Shown in pieces: positions 1 through 12,216 of a stretch of DNA of 64,000 nt. The notes beneath the pieces were generated by a model, which did no database searches, was not told the DNA's origin, and was given only the letters and a program-made list of their open reading frames with translations. Source of the DNA: Cladochytrium replicatum. Taxonomy: Eukaryota; Chytridiomycota; Chytridiomycetes; Cladochytriales; Cladochytriaceae. The stretch covers positions 372,001 to 436,000 of the forward strand of contig JAHLKD010000024.1 of assembly GCA_025526935.1 (NCBI GenBank). Direction: 5' to 3'. Position 1 is the first letter of the stretch. Every line of letters starts with the position of its first letter. A program made the position numbers and the translations under genes.

Positions 1-2
1 AT

Positions 3-110
3 CGCGACAACATCGTCAGCGCTTTCTTTGGTGATTATTCTGGTTCTGATGAGGAATTTCAAGCATTGATGGAGAAGGCGGGAATCAACTTATTGAACGA
101 CCGTTATTAG
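3..110 (+). CDS. C-terminal end of an unidentified protein (5' part outside window)
   Basis: An open frame enters from the left edge and ends in TAG at 108-110, giving about 35 residues that start RDNIVSAFFG and end LLNDRY. The sequence is acidic in the middle and reads like a normal protein C-terminus. It converges tail-to-tail with the Dus4 gene, whose stop is only 76 bp further on. I do not recognise the family. Confidence 0.5.
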   Translation, partial: RDNIVSAFFGDYSGSDEEFQALMEKAGINLLNDRY

Positions 111-185
111 TGATTCTTACAAAACATCCAATGTGATCATCTGTAAATTATGAAATAACAACTGACTGACAGTCATCAATCAGAA

Positions 186-1775
186 TCATGCCCAATCTGT
201 CCAACAATAATGCATCTCCAGCCAATCCAGCAGGGCGGGCATTGAAGTCAGTGCGTTAAAACTTCTCCTCTCTGCCCGAGTCAGGAGTTTTTCCATCATA
301 TACATCAGGTGATGATGTGTGATGAAGAATGTTGTTTGAGGGAATGCTAGAGAAAGCCGAACGAATTTGCGAATGGCTTCAGGTGGGGTGTGAAGATCTC
401 CCGCAAAAAGCGCTAATTATTAGAACAATCAAACAATGAAATGAATGTTAAAATTTAACTGAGTTACCTGGGTTTTCGAGAAGGCCTCGAGCTGCCATGA
501 TCCCATCTGTGCCAGTGTATTCGGCAATACGATCCGCATCGGCTCGAGAGAAGACATCGCCGTTTGCAAATACTGGGATTGACAGGCTTTCTTTAACCTG
601 ATTGGCAAGAGGGTCATGAAGGTGATAATCCACATCAATTCAAATGGAAACATACCAACTTGATCGCGACGAGATCCACAGGTTCAGTGCTCTTCTGCTT
701 ACGCGTCCTTCCGTGCACAGTGACCCAATCAGCACCTACTTTCTCTGCCCGCCTTGCAAATTCGACGGTTTTCTTCAGGTCACCGCTGACGTCGATTCTG
801 ATCTTGACGGACACGGGGAAGGACTGATCCCCGTACTTTGAATTCAATGAGCGACGTTGGGACGGTGATGTGGGGAAGAGGACCCCTGAGGTTCGAGATT
901 TGGTTTGTGAGACCATGTCCGCGACCAGATCGGGATGCTCGAGAAGGTGAGCACCTATTTTTTCGTGTAGTGCCCTGCATTAATAGTAAGAATTTCATGA
1001 GAAAGAAAGGTGGAAAGATGAAATACCATTTCTGGGGACAACCGCAGTTCAAGTCAACTCCGTTGACAAAACTAGAAAATTTGATCAAAATCAGATGCCT
1101 TTACGGGTTTCCATTTTGCTCAATTGCTCACGGAGCGACAAGTTCAGAGGCATCGCCAAGGTCGATCGCATTATTTGCAGCGAACTGAACAACCACTGGA
1201 TCATCGGAAAAGCATGTCGTAAAGTCTACGCTACGGGAGACAGCGGAGTACTTGAATACATCGGAGAGGATCATTGGTGTGTAAGCGATATCGACATTGT
1301 AGCTTAGATATTGCGAGTGAGGAAAAGGGAGATTACAATCCACGAGAACCTACTCACGAACGAGTTGTCTGAAAGGTAATTTCGAGTACCGAACCATTGG
1401 TGCACACACAGCTACCCAGTCTTTTTCCCCAGACATCCATTTGTCCATTGGATGGGTTCGTCTTATCCGACCACTTTCGTCAAACCACCCTTGATCACGC
1501 ATGATCGGTTCTCGTTTTCGAAGTCTTGCAAGGGCACTATCTGAATCCCGCTCATCCACGTTCCAACCTTTTTCCACAGCTTCAGTCGGTCTTGCGGCCA
1601 AATCATTGTCGTCGTCATCGAGCAATTCATTTCTTGAAATGTATCCATGCGATCCAGTCCCACGCAACACGTCATTCTCGAATGCATTTTGCGTCACCGA
1701 GGTATCCTGCGATGCCGGGCCCGAAGTCCCACCGAGTGCTTCTCTCAGCAAACCCAAAATCTCACGTCCCGCCAT
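186..1775 (-). CDS. DUS4: tRNA-dihydrouridine synthase, Dus4 type
   Basis: Flavoenzyme that reduces uridine to dihydrouridine in the tRNA D-loop (Dus4 acts at U20a/20b). Six exons on the minus strand: 1354-1775, 1132-1302, 1027-1071, 656-974, 468-597 and 186-412. They splice in phase to 437 residues. Family landmarks appear in order: APMVRYSKLPFR near residue 130, YTPMI, QFAANNA, NCGCPQKW near 207 (the catalytic cysteine is in CGCP), VKIRI, VTVHGRT near 300, PVFANGDV, then GIMAARGLLENPALFAG. The CGCPQ(R/K)W version and the short C-terminus favour Dus4 over Dus1-3. The first ~120 residues are an acidic, low-complexity extension. The ATG at 1775 opens the long first exon. The short 45-bp third exon carries the active-site cysteine. 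Confidence 0.92.
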
Positions 1776-2613
1776 CCGCTGTAGTGGCGCATTGTTTGAA
1801 AGGGCACGGAATTTTGACCAATCGATCGCATAGCAACGAGAAGGTGAGGGAGGGGGGACTTGGGAGGGGAAAAGGGGTTGTCGGTGCGAGGGGGACGTGC
1901 TGCGTTGTTAGATTGCCATGCATTTATCATTCTCTTGTGTTCTCTCGCTGCTGCTGCTGCTCCACCGCCTCCGTAATACTTCCACGTCGCCTGACCCCAT
2001 CCCCAACCCAAAACTTCTGCCGCCACCCCATCGCACTCCACTTCATTGCTGACCCACTATTTCGGGCCGCAATTTTGGTCACACAGTAATACGACAAGCT
2101 TGGCTAGTCCCCGATATCACTTGTAAGAAGAACAGTGTGCTTCAATTAGGAACGTGATGCGACACTTTATGAGACATTGAGACATTTTGCTTGTTGCTGC
2201 AATGTGATTGCTGTCACAGCATTAACGGCTTAAACTGACTTGTGCGATTTGCTTCCCTGGAATAGACTCGCTCGACAGCCTCGAACGATTTACTCAACAA
2301 CAAAACACAACTCCAAAACAAATTTGACATAGTCAAACGAAAAGGTTAGTTAAAAATGGTCTTATATTTTTCCCTATTTTCGTTGTAACGTATTTGTTAC
2401 TGTGTCGAATCAGTATTTCAGAGTATTGTTGGATTGGTGACACCTTGCATTCCATTATTTGATTGGATCGAAACCCTTTTCTCTTCTCCGATTCTTTTTT
2501 CATCACAGCCAAATTTACCTACTTGCACGCATCTCCACCTTTTTTAGCTATAGTTGCCCCTTTGACCAAAGAACGTACTCTGTTTTCCACCAACTCAAAC
2601 ACTCAAAAGTCAA
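1776..2613. promoter_or_regulatory. Divergent intergenic region between DUS4 and the CCCH gene
   Basis: 838 bp separate two start codons pointing away from each other, so it must hold both promoters. The half next to DUS4 has G/A-rich runs (GGAGGGGGGACTTGGGAGGGG at about 1849-1870). The half next to the CCCH gene is T- and C-rich with several pyrimidine tracts before AG, so a 5'-UTR intron is possible. I see no TATA box and no convincing extra gene. Confidence 0.5.
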
Positions 2614-4011
2614 ATGCTCGCACAACCAATTGCTACAGCGGCAGAAGCAGAAGAGGTTTTACGACCAGAAAGCGTAACGTCTCAAGAAGCTGAGGTTTCA
2701 ATCGAGGAGCCTGAGAAAGAGAGTGCCGACGAAGAGAACGGTGCAGATAACTCGGGCAATCCTCAGTTTGTCAGCACAACTGCATCAACAGCTGCGTCTA
2801 CCAGCAGTACTGGCAGCTTCGGAAACGAAAATAATCCGAAGAGTGGATTCCGTCGAAAATACTCCAGCCATCGCCTTATGGGAACTTACTACCCCAACCC
2901 GAATCAAGGCCACTACCCGTTCGGATACCCCAATGCTCAGTCTCCCAATGGGCAAGGGTACCCCGCACAGATCCCTACCCCGCCATCATACTCGTACATG
3001 ACACCTAATGGTTACATTTCGCCGGGAATCGATATGCCTCCTTCGCCCATTCAGCTTTCCATGCTTCCACCGCTATCCCCCGATTTGCACCCGATGGGCA
3101 CCAACGCACCCCCGCCTTACCAGTTGATCCCTACCGCGTTCTCACCCTACATGGCCGCCGTTACCACCTCACCAACCCTGTCAATGCACCCCATGCAGCT
3201 CTCCCCAACATTTACACCAGCTGCCTCTCCTGTCCCACCTGCTGATCCCTCTCAGCCCCAACAGTCTCAACAAGCTCAACCACAGCAGTTGACACTGTCT
3301 ATCGGTGGAATTCAGCAGCCATTTGGTGCTATTCCTGGTGCGATGGCCCCCACTAGCCCGATGTCTGCACCTGGGTCTCCGACCGGTGGTCACTTTATAG
3401 CCGCACCATACCCTGCAATGGGTTACTACCCATCCACGGTTAGCTCAATTTGTCAAGGACTTTTTTTGTGTTTTCTGACATTTCTGTTTCAGCAACAGTT
3501 CCCAACAGCCGCCATCTGTCGCTACTTCAACCAGGGCCGGTGCTGGGCAGGTCCCCACTGCCGATTCTCGCACATTGTCAACAACGGGTCGTTTGTTGCA
3601 GTCTATCCTGTGAGTGGACGAAATAATGAATCTTAAGATCTTTGTTTTTATATCTATTCACAGACCATGGCAACCACGTCCCCTTCTCGCCGTCACTCAT
3701 TCGGTGGTGGTGCGTTCGCTGCTCAACCGAATGCTCCGAATGGAACAATTGTGATCACATCGAATCCCGCGAATGGTGCTCCTGCAGGAATGATGCACAC
3801 TCTGCCACGATCAGCGAATCTGCCGCCGCTGCAGCCGAACGCGGGGAGCCCAACGACTGGATACATGAGCCCGCCTGCACCGTCGAGTCCATCGGCGAGC
3901 TCCGCAGTTCCTCCCACCATTACTGGCCCTTCAGGAAAGCCGATTTGCCGGTACTACGGTCAGGGCAAGTGCTGGGCCGGTGTTCATTGCCGTTTTGAGC
4001 ATCCGCAATAA
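2614..4011 (+). CDS. CCCH zinc-finger protein with two near-identical fingers
   Basis: Three exons (2614-3438, 3493-3609, 3664-4011) splice in phase 0 to 429 residues. The N-terminal 275 residues are Pro/Ser/Gln/Tyr-rich and probably disordered. Finger 1 (about residues 284-302, CRYFNQGRCWAGPHCRFSH) and finger 2 (about 409-427, CRYYGQGKCWAGVHCRFEH) both have spacing C-x7-C-x5-C-x3-H. A ~105-residue disordered linker separates them, and finger 2 nearly ends the protein. CCCH fingers usually bind single-stranded RNA, so a role in mRNA processing or decay is likely. The x7 spacing differs from TTP-type x8 fingers. The wide separation argues against a tandem TTP-like module. I cannot name an orthologue. 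Confidence 0.85.
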
Positions 4012-4779
4012 GTGCCTATTGCTGCGTGAGAGCTTGCGGGACCCGTCTTTTCCTTCCTTCGTTAATTCTTTGTCCCTTTTTCGTATATGGCCCTTCTTGA
4101 TTCGCTAATCTTCGTTGCTTTGGATGTTTTCGGAAGCAATCGACTGGCTGTGACATGAGCGTGTTTTCCCGAGAACGGGGTTTTGGGAACAGGGCTTACT
4201 GACAGGGGTGCTGAAATCGCTCGTTTGATATTTCCACTTTTTCCTTATGTTTTTAGATTAGAAATTTTGGGGGCTCCTGCTCAATCTTCGAAAAGCGATC
4301 TTTGATGTCTGGTTTTTCGCTTGAGCGTCCTGTTTTCTTATCTTGTGTCCTTTCGTTAAGTGGCCTCACTTTTATCCTCTACCGCAACCATACGTCTCTC
4401 TACTGGATTCAATGAGAGCCGGATGACATCTTCATCCCTCGCCCCAATATTCAATATTCGTGCTCATGATGATTTTCGAATTCGGGTTTCAACTTTGGGT
4501 TGGAATATATGGGTGGTTGACGCCTTACAAAAGACATTCAATCCAGCTATTTCTCAATGCCCCCACCCAGTTCGCTTTCAGAATCCCACTCTGTCTCAAA
4601 CATTTCCTAAAAATGTTCCCAAAACAAACCCAAATGAACTTTTCTACTTGCCCAGCCGTTGACAATCTTAACATCTCCTCACCTGGTCCTTTTCTGCTGT
4701 GATAAATTGTTTGCAACTGTTTACAAGAACGCGCAAATTCACGTCTGGGACGCCTTTTAGCCCATAACTAACTGCCAGC
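4012..4779. other. 3' UTR and spacer, no gene seen
   Basis: 768 bp between the CCCH stop and the CEP70 start. It is T-rich with many short stops in all frames. It holds the CCCH 3' UTR and the CEP70 promoter. I find no RNA gene or repeat. Confidence 0.5.
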
Positions 4780-7700
4780 ATGGCAGATTCTCAAGCCAGT
4801 GATTCTCAAGCACACCTCAATGCTCCACCGGCTGAGAATTCCCGACGCCAATTCCTGGACAGACCGCATCCACTCTCCCGCACTCTGGCCCGCGCAGAGC
4901 CCAACACCGCTCCACTCCCCTCGCACCTCCCATCCGACGAGCCCCGGAAACATAGACCTCGCACAGCTTCCTCTCTCGATCTATCCAATCCACGTCGTCT
5001 CAACCACGACGACGATGCGTACTCGGACACTGGCCGCACAGTCACGACGGTCACAACCGGATCCGCGAGCGCGACTAGCATGACGCCGGGCACAAACTCG
5101 ATGCGTTCGGAGCGGATCGAGAGCTTTATCAATTATATGCTGCAGGGGAGCGGCGTGGAGGATCGGATTGATTTCACGGCGTTGAAGAAGGAGTTGTTCA
5201 GTACGGAGGGGCAGGCTGCTGCGAGTGCGAGGACGTATAACCAAAGGCCGGTGTCGGATTATGTGGGGAATGATGGGGTGGAAGTTCGATCAGGATCAAA
5301 TCTGGCGAATGCGATTGATATTGCTGAGGGGTATTCGAGGAGGAGGATTATTGAAGAGGTAGAGATGGATTTAAATCCTGGAATGAGAGCACAACAAAAA
5401 GGGAAAGGCGTGGAGGGTCGATCTGGAGAACAAATATGGAGTATTGATACACGGACGACAAATCCTGGGCCATTGGAAACTAGTGTGAGGAGCTGGAGAG
5501 ATACTATATTGTCAAAATCTGGAAATTCGGGAAACAGCTTAAAGTCAATTGGATCTTGGAACTCGACCGAGCCAGTGGCCCCACCATCATCCAATATTGA
5601 TAAGCGCGAGGTAGCCCCCCGTTTTGCTGCCCGAGACACTCTATCTGTAGCCGCAAGAGGATCACATCGTCTGGATGAGATCACCCGCCTAGAGAAAAGG
5701 CGAGCTGAGCCAGGTTAGTGGCGGCACAAATGCATTCTGCAGATTAGAAATCCAAACTTACTCCGTAGTTTATCAAGAGGCTTCCAGCTACGGCCCGACT
5801 GTGGTCCCTTCATATCGAAAGTCCGAGCTTCCATCGAGTGGATTCCCACAGACCGGGATGACCGAATACGATGACGCATTAGAAGGACGCTCGAGTGGCG
5901 CTACACCATCGGGAACACGATCCTCTGTTGGAGTAGAGTATCCTGAAGGACTGCTTGATGTCGGGATGGCGAGCTGGGAACAGCAGTCGAGTGGCGGGCA
6001 GCGTAGATCTGACGGCGACGGAATTGCGGCGCCGCTTCCGTTGAGAGCTCAGACTGGACGTCAAAGCATGCCAGACTCGCAGATTAGATCGTTGGGAGAC
6101 AGGTATAAAGATACTCTTGATCGTACTGGGTCGCCCGCCACACTTTTCAGAAGAATGAACTCTGCACCCGATGGTTTGCGTGAGCGATACCGAGCCGGAC
6201 AAGGCATGGGTTCGAATGCGCAAATGGCACAACGGCGAATTTCCGAGGAGTATGAAAAGCCGCATCACCGTTCGGATGGATGGGACGGATCGTCGTATGC
6301 AAGATCAGCCGACAGAGTAAGTATATCTTTGGATGATCTCTATTAGTATTTACAATCAAATGTAGACTATTGCACTCACGGAAGTTTCCCAACGGCTGGC
6401 GTCAGAGGGATTCCCAGAGCTGCACAGAGCTCTGTTGTTCACACCAAGAACGCAGAACAATCAGCAAACTCCCAGTGTTGGTGTACTCACTGCAACGCAG
6501 CTTGATGCTTTGAAATCCACGATCGATAGTCTCTTGAAAGAGCTCAACCTGCGAAATGATACAATCAAGAACCTCGCAGAGGTTGCGCAAAAGAGCGAGG
6601 CCGACGCAGCTGGAAGCGCTGAAGCTGTGGCCCGGCAACGACGTGAACGTGCTCACGAGGTTGCTGTGGAAAGAAAGACAACAGAACAACTGTGTGTGGC
6701 GTTGAAGCAGACCATGGAGCAGAACGGGGCGATGGAGGAAGAACTCGTAGCTGCACGGGCGGAAGCGAAGGAGTATGCAAGGACTTTGAATCGGACACAG
6801 AAGCGGCTGGATGAGATTAATAAGGAATATGACCGACTGAAGTACAATCATGCGTCTTTGCTTGAACAGGTACGTCGATTTCGAGTTGTGTCTGGCTACA
6901 CTGGGAGCTGACTGGGGTATAGGACGAAAAGCAGAGAGAAAGAAACGAGCGGACGCTTATAGCGATTGCGGCACAAGTGCGAAGAAACCCTGCTGGAAGT
7001 GGGTTGGACAGACTTACTTTGGGAGTTGTGGAAGCCTATGAGCAGAAACTGGAGAACTTGCGTGAAGAAGTTATGAGAACTCGGTATGCTTTCAATATCA
7101 ACAAGGCTTTGAATGAACACTGATATTTCCAAATAGGGCTGAGCGCGACGAAGCGCGATTAAAAGCACTTCAACACCATCCAGCGCATGGCGCTAGGGAT
7201 AGTAATGGGAGTGGACCATCCGTGCCGACGTCTGTTGTCGTCCCGGGCAGCTTGGAGGGTGGGCATTCACAGTCCGACCCGGCTCTCGCGAAGACAAAAG
7301 CAAACATTATTAGTTTGGAAGCTGAAATAGCTGCAATGAAGGTTCAGACTGCGCTGACGCACCAAGTTCAGGTTTGATTTTGCAATGTACAATGCTTTCA
7401 TTGGCTCATTGTCCGTTTTATGTAGATGATGGAGAAGGAGTTGCAGGACACACAGGCGCTATTATCTGAGTCACAGAAGGAGGTGGAGCTCTTAAAGCTA
7501 CAGCTTCTCCAAACGAAGCCGGTGGAGTACTTACGGAAGCGGAAAGAAGTTGCGCAATGTAAGTTCTCCACAACGTGTTGTATAGAAACTGTAGTGACGT
7601 TCCGAAGTGCAAGGTGGGAAACACGTTACCCGCCAGCTCATTCGGAAAGACAAGAGGTCGTTCAAACTCCAGATGGCAAAGATTGGTGACCTCACCGTGG

Positions 7701-9857
7701 ATGAAGCTCGGAACATCCTGTGTGTACGTATGCATGCCCTCGATTTTCTGAATCAATTAACTTAACCTCCGATTTCGTCAGCATGTTTGCGAGCGCCTTC
7801 GTGTTAGTGACATCCAGGAGCTAGCGAGTGGAGTCGGAGCAGTTGGGAAAGTCTTGAGACTAGTTCCACAAATGCAGCAGGTCTGTCAGTTTTTTGATTT
7901 GGGAATTAAAGTTTGAAGATTGGCCTAGTTTATTACGAAAGTCGATGAGCTCGTGCAGAAGTATGATGGGAAAGTCTCTCCCCAGACAAACGGAAAGCAC
8001 GATGGAGGTACGATATTGTTCGTGTGATGATGGAGAGGGATCGGTTTGTAACGTACTTTGCTGGTTTAAAAGGAGAACCTGGGAAGGCCGGGAAGAAGCT
8101 GCCTGAGCTTCTTCATGTACTGACTCGATGGGGTGATACGAATGGCGATCGCGAGCGTCTTTCGGTAAACAAGAACGACAACGCCCTTCAAAACCGGCAA
8201 CTTACTTTGAATGCAGGAGTTCCATCGTCAGGTGCATCAGATGCTTGGAATTGTGAAGGGCGAACATAGTGAGGAGCGATGTGTCGCACAGCTTCGCGAG
8301 TACCTTAAATCTCCTCCACCTCTTCGGCCACAAGCACAAGCTCCAGTACTACCAGTCGATGTAAGTAGTTTCTCGTAACAAACGAGAACATGTGGAATTC
8401 ATTACTGTTTCACCAGAAATCATTTGAACATATGATTGTGCATTTCTGCAACTTGTTCGATGTGGGATCGTTGAAAGACGTTTATCCCAGGCTAAATGAG
8501 CTGTGTTTGTTTTGGAGAACGACAAACGTTGGTGAGGGAAATATGTATCCGTTGGTGTGAAACATATTAACAGCAGGCTTTAGGTCTGGCTCGACTTCAG
8601 TACGCCATTGGTGAGAAGTCTCTGGTGACTCCCGAGCAAATTTTGTCAACGGCTGCTGAGATCATCGAAAGTATTGCACATGTGGATGAGGATCGTAACG
8701 AGGACACAAATGTTCTCAGAAACGCAAGGGACACCACAATGGAAGCTGTGGATTTGCCAGAAAACCTGCCAAGTGGCGAACGCGGAGCTTTCAAGGATTA
8801 TCACATCGACGAACGACTTTATGAGGCCAGAGATGTTGAAATAAATCCGCCAGTGCGAAGACCGTCCATGGATCCTCCGGAATCCTTGTACAGTCGCAAG
8901 CAATCAGACTCGTTGTACACTGCTGATAGAAAGTCGATGCCTTCGAGCATGTGGGACCCAGACCAGACGACACGCCTCACCAGCATTCTTGAGCGAAACA
9001 AACTAGACTTTGGGGAATCGATCTTGGAAGCATACGAAAATGCGCCGAGCGTTGCAATCACTGGGGCACCATCGCTCGAGCAAAGCCCGGATCGAATAGG
9101 GCCGAAACAGGGAACGAGGGAGCCGATGTATGCGTTCGGTGGTGAGCTTCGACCGTTGCAGCAGGCGACAGCTGTCGGCAGCGGGGCTTCTCGAAATGCG
9201 AGTTGGGAACGGAGCGAGAGTGTGGCAGCCACTGCGCCGACAGAGATCATGCCACCTGACGAGAAGCAAAAGTCTTCAGAATCACGTTGGGTGTATCCAA
9301 TGCCGCTGGTTTATCACGGACCATCATCGAAAACACCGACATCTGAAAGAGATGATGGTTGGGTCCCAACAGTCGATCCACCCATGTTGGCTGGTAATTG
9401 GGATGCAAGCTCTGCCAGTGCGACTGGGCCATGGAGCGTAACGAACGTTGTTAGGGTCAAATTGCCAAAGCAGCCACTTGGGAGCGGGCTATCCGCGTTT
9501 GGATTTGATGGGCCACGGGATCTGGATTACACCAAGGAAAGGACGCTGCAAACACAGGAGAATCGAACCGGCAAGGGTAATAGCAAACTGCGGAACGAAG
9601 CACCACAAAGTGATGCAGACGAACTTATGGCAGAAGCGACAGTAAAGCTTCATCATGACCAGGGTTCACCTGCATCTCGGAATGAAGACGAGGCGTTGGG
9701 CTTGGATGAGAGACTTGCTACGATAGATGCTGCAACACACGAGGCGGACGAACTAGATGAGGAATCGATGAAAGAAGAGTCTTTAAGTCGGTTGCGGTGG
9801 TACCAACCCCGGCGAAAGAGAGGCGGAAGCAGTTCAAGAACTTCTGGCACCGACTAA
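4780..9857 (+). CDS. CEP70: CEP70-family centrosomal/basal-body protein
   Basis: Thirteen exons: 4780-5713, 5769-6316, 6366-6869, 6923-7083, 7137-7371, 7426-7558, 7614-7723, 7782-7880, 7929-8007, 8073-8164, 8217-8360, 8417-8531 and 8584-9857. All join in phase to 1475 residues. Three segments match the CEP70 order: an N-terminal coiled coil (QLDALKSTIDSLLKEL onward); LDRLTLGVVEAYEQKL (compare LDRQLLCLIDYYESKI of human CEP70); and FEHMIVHFCNLFDVGSLKDVYPRLNEL followed by LQ and a short helix (compare [21 protein letters not shown]). CEP70 interacts with gamma-tubulin and works at centrosomes and cilia, so a basal-body role is expected. The protein is about 2.5 times the human length because of disordered N- and C-terminal extensions. 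It is one of the best clues to a flagellated fungus. Confidence 0.85.
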
Positions 9858-10005
9858 CGTTAATATTTAAACCCTGGTTTTTTTGCACTCCCAATTTGTA
9901 ATGCACACAACACGAATCAAAGCAAAGATATGTTGCGAATCAATAGCAAGACAAGGGTTATAATGCTATGTATGGTCATGTTGGTTGTGTCGATGAGCGG
10001 CCCAT

Positions 10006-10701
10006 TCAAAAAAATGTCTTCACGAAACTAGCCCTTTTCTTCAACCTCTGAAGATATTGGCCAAGCTTCGATGCTTCGTCAATCTCCTTGAACTTCTCAA
10101 GCTGAAGCAATTCAAATGCCATTGTGATATCCAGCAAGGTAAATGTGGGGCTTTCAAGAAATCCGTCATCAACGATACGAGCCTCGATCACTGGCCTCAA
10201 GGTGTTCCTCCAGTAGTTCGGCACAAGTTCGTTCGGTTTCGGACTCCAGTATCCACAAGATAGGATATCGTGGTACAAACTAGATCGAAAATATTAAAAC
10301 GGCTGTTGTAATGAAGTAGTCACGAAAAGTTGCATTGTTTCGTACTTGGTGCAAGCAAAGAAGAGGTACTGGTCTAATAGGGGTCTGAGGTTGGGAGGAA
10401 GCAGTTCAGACGGAACCCGAGAAGCGTGCTTTTCCAGAATGTGAAGAAATATGGCACCAGACTCCATCAAACGAAGATCGCCGTCCTTAAACGCGGGAAC
10501 TCTTCCAAGCGGATGGACTTCCTTCTTGTATATCTCGCTGGACATCATCTTTTTCTCGTTAATCAGTCGAACTTCGATGTCATCTTCGAGTCCCAGCTCG
10601 TAGATCAGCTGCACTGGTCGTGATGAGCACCATCCGGAGTGATGGAAAAGCGTTGGCTTGGATGTGACCGTGAAGTCGTTGGTACCTGTGGTTGCCGCCA
10701 T
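10006..10701 (-). CDS. Glutathione S-transferase-like protein, copy 1
   Basis: Two exons (10346-10701 and 10006-10279) splice to 209 residues, a typical cytosolic GST length. The N-terminal thioredoxin-like half has PTLFHHSGWCSSRPVQLIYEL, then GRVPAFKDGDLRLMESGAIFLHIL, which contains the GST glutathione-site pattern VPAF...ESGAI. The C-terminal half is helical and ends KLGQYLQRLKKRASF. The residue pair W-C follows the first strand where many GSTs have Y, S or C. The ATG at 10701 is preferred over an upstream in-frame ATG at 10899, because the paralogues start at the same point and a TATA-like element lies about 30 bp upstream. First of three tandem copies on this strand. Confidence 0.85.
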
Positions 10702-10730
10702 CGTTACCTGGTGTTTTAGGGGAGGACCAG

Positions 10731-10740
10731 GGCTTTTATC
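10731..10740 (-). promoter_or_regulatory. TATA-like element of GST copy 1
   Basis: GATAAAAGCC on the minus strand, about 30 bp upstream of the chosen start at 10701. Copies 2 and 3 also have A/T boxes upstream of their starts, which supports a shared promoter design. Confidence 0.35.
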
Positions 10741-11102
10741 TTGCGTTGCACAGCTGTGTTGTAGCACTGCGCAGTATTTTTTATTTTGCACGAGTGTCCG
10801 TACTATCAAAGGCTGATTGTGATTGGCGTAATGCCACTTTGTCCAGGGTCTCCTGTTGGCGTCTTGATGATCGCTGAACGTCCGATTCTGGAGTGTCAAC
10901 TCGATGTTCGAACTTGTGACGCTTAATGTAACATTTCACCAATAGTCTTGTCTCAGTGAAGTAATTCTATCGATCTCGATCGACTAAGATCAGGCGAAAG
11001 AGAGCAATCAAAAAACTGTCATAGAATCGTTCGCGAGTTTTGAAAATACAAGGTCTTTCTCCTACAAGGCTTGCTTCGTCCTCAAGTGATTCTTGACGGT
11101 CA

Positions 11103-11995
11103 GGCAAAAGTCTTTGCAAAGCTGGCCCTCTTCTTCAACCACAACAATGCTTAAGCAACGGATCGACGTTCGAAATGAGATTCATTTACACAGCTGATTG
11201 GAGCGGCGACTCAGTGATGTTGCCAACTTTTGGGCAGTTTCCACATGGTTTGTAAGCGCTGTCATATACTTATTGGTACTCACTCTCTACCGCAATTAAA
11301 TTTTTGTGTGCTCAATCTGGGCGAGTCATTTAACTTCATCCAGTTAGTTGCAGCCTGCGCGATCGTCCAAAACCTCCCCGTTCTTCCATTTTCCTCCAGT
11401 CTCTTGTTTCCCGATATGGAGGTATTGGCCAAGCTTTGATCCATCTTCGATCTCATTGACTTCTCAAGCTCGTGCGTCATTGCAGTATCGAGCACAGTAA
11501 AGTTTGGGCTATCAAGAAATCCGTCATCAACGATGCGAGACTCTATGAATGGCCGAAGAGTGTCCCTCCAGTTGTTCGTTACAAACAAACAAGCCAATAA
11601 TCGCGAGAATACTCGAGAAAAGTTATCCCACCGGTGACTGGTACAGGAAAAGAAAAGGTACTGGTATATTAGCGGCATGAGGTTGGGAGGAAGCAATTTG
11701 GCGGGCACACAAGAGGCGTACTGGTCCAGAATGTGTAGGAAGATAGCACCGGATTCAATCAAATGGAAGCGTCCATCTTTGAATGCGGCAACCTCAACGT
11801 GCTGGGAGACAGAACTTAATCTGTTGATATCGAAACGGACGTATTTCTTTCCTGTGGGCATCAGTAGTAATTTCATTTGTGTTGTGTTATATAGTCCCAG
11901 TCCAGAGATCAGTTGGAGAAACATGTGGAGCAACAGTTGGTGTAATGGAAAAGCGTAGTTTTTGTTGTGACTGTGAATTCATCTGTTGCAGCCAT
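11103..11995 (-). pseudogene. GST-like copy 2, frameshifted and interrupted
   Basis: Clear paralogue of the flanking GST genes but not translatable. The N-terminus (MAATDEFTVTTKTTLFHYTN) runs into a stop, and the next family segment (LQLISGLGLY) is in another frame. The KEIRPF region is in a third frame. VAAFKDGRFHLIESGAIFLHIL is intact. After FTVLDTAMTHELEK the SKLGQYL segment is again out of frame. The last ~40 bp of the family (AKVFAKLALFFNH in the copies) lie at about 11103-11142, separated from the rest by roughly 250 bp of unrelated sequence (about 11143-11398). It therefore carries at least three indels plus an insertion. Confidence 0.85.
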
Positions 11996-12038
11996 GATCT
12001 TGATAGCCAAAGCCATGGTTTTGTCTGGCGTTGTGTAC

Positions 12039-12045
12039 AAATATA
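12039..12045 (-). promoter_or_regulatory. TATA-like box upstream of GST pseudogene copy 2
   Basis: TATATTT on the minus strand, 44 bp upstream of the ATG at 11995. It fits the position of similar boxes in copies 1 and 3. Confidence 0.3.
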
Positions 12046-12216
12046 GGTCGTTCGATCTCTCACTGCGCAGAAAATTTCTATCACAACAAATCATTTTTTT
12101 AAAAATTTTAAGAGACATTCAAAGTGCATTATTCGACACATTTAAACGATCGAAAAAGCAACTGGTGAAACTGTCATGGAGCTTCGGATTTTGGAGAAGT
12201 TCAACTGAGATATAAC

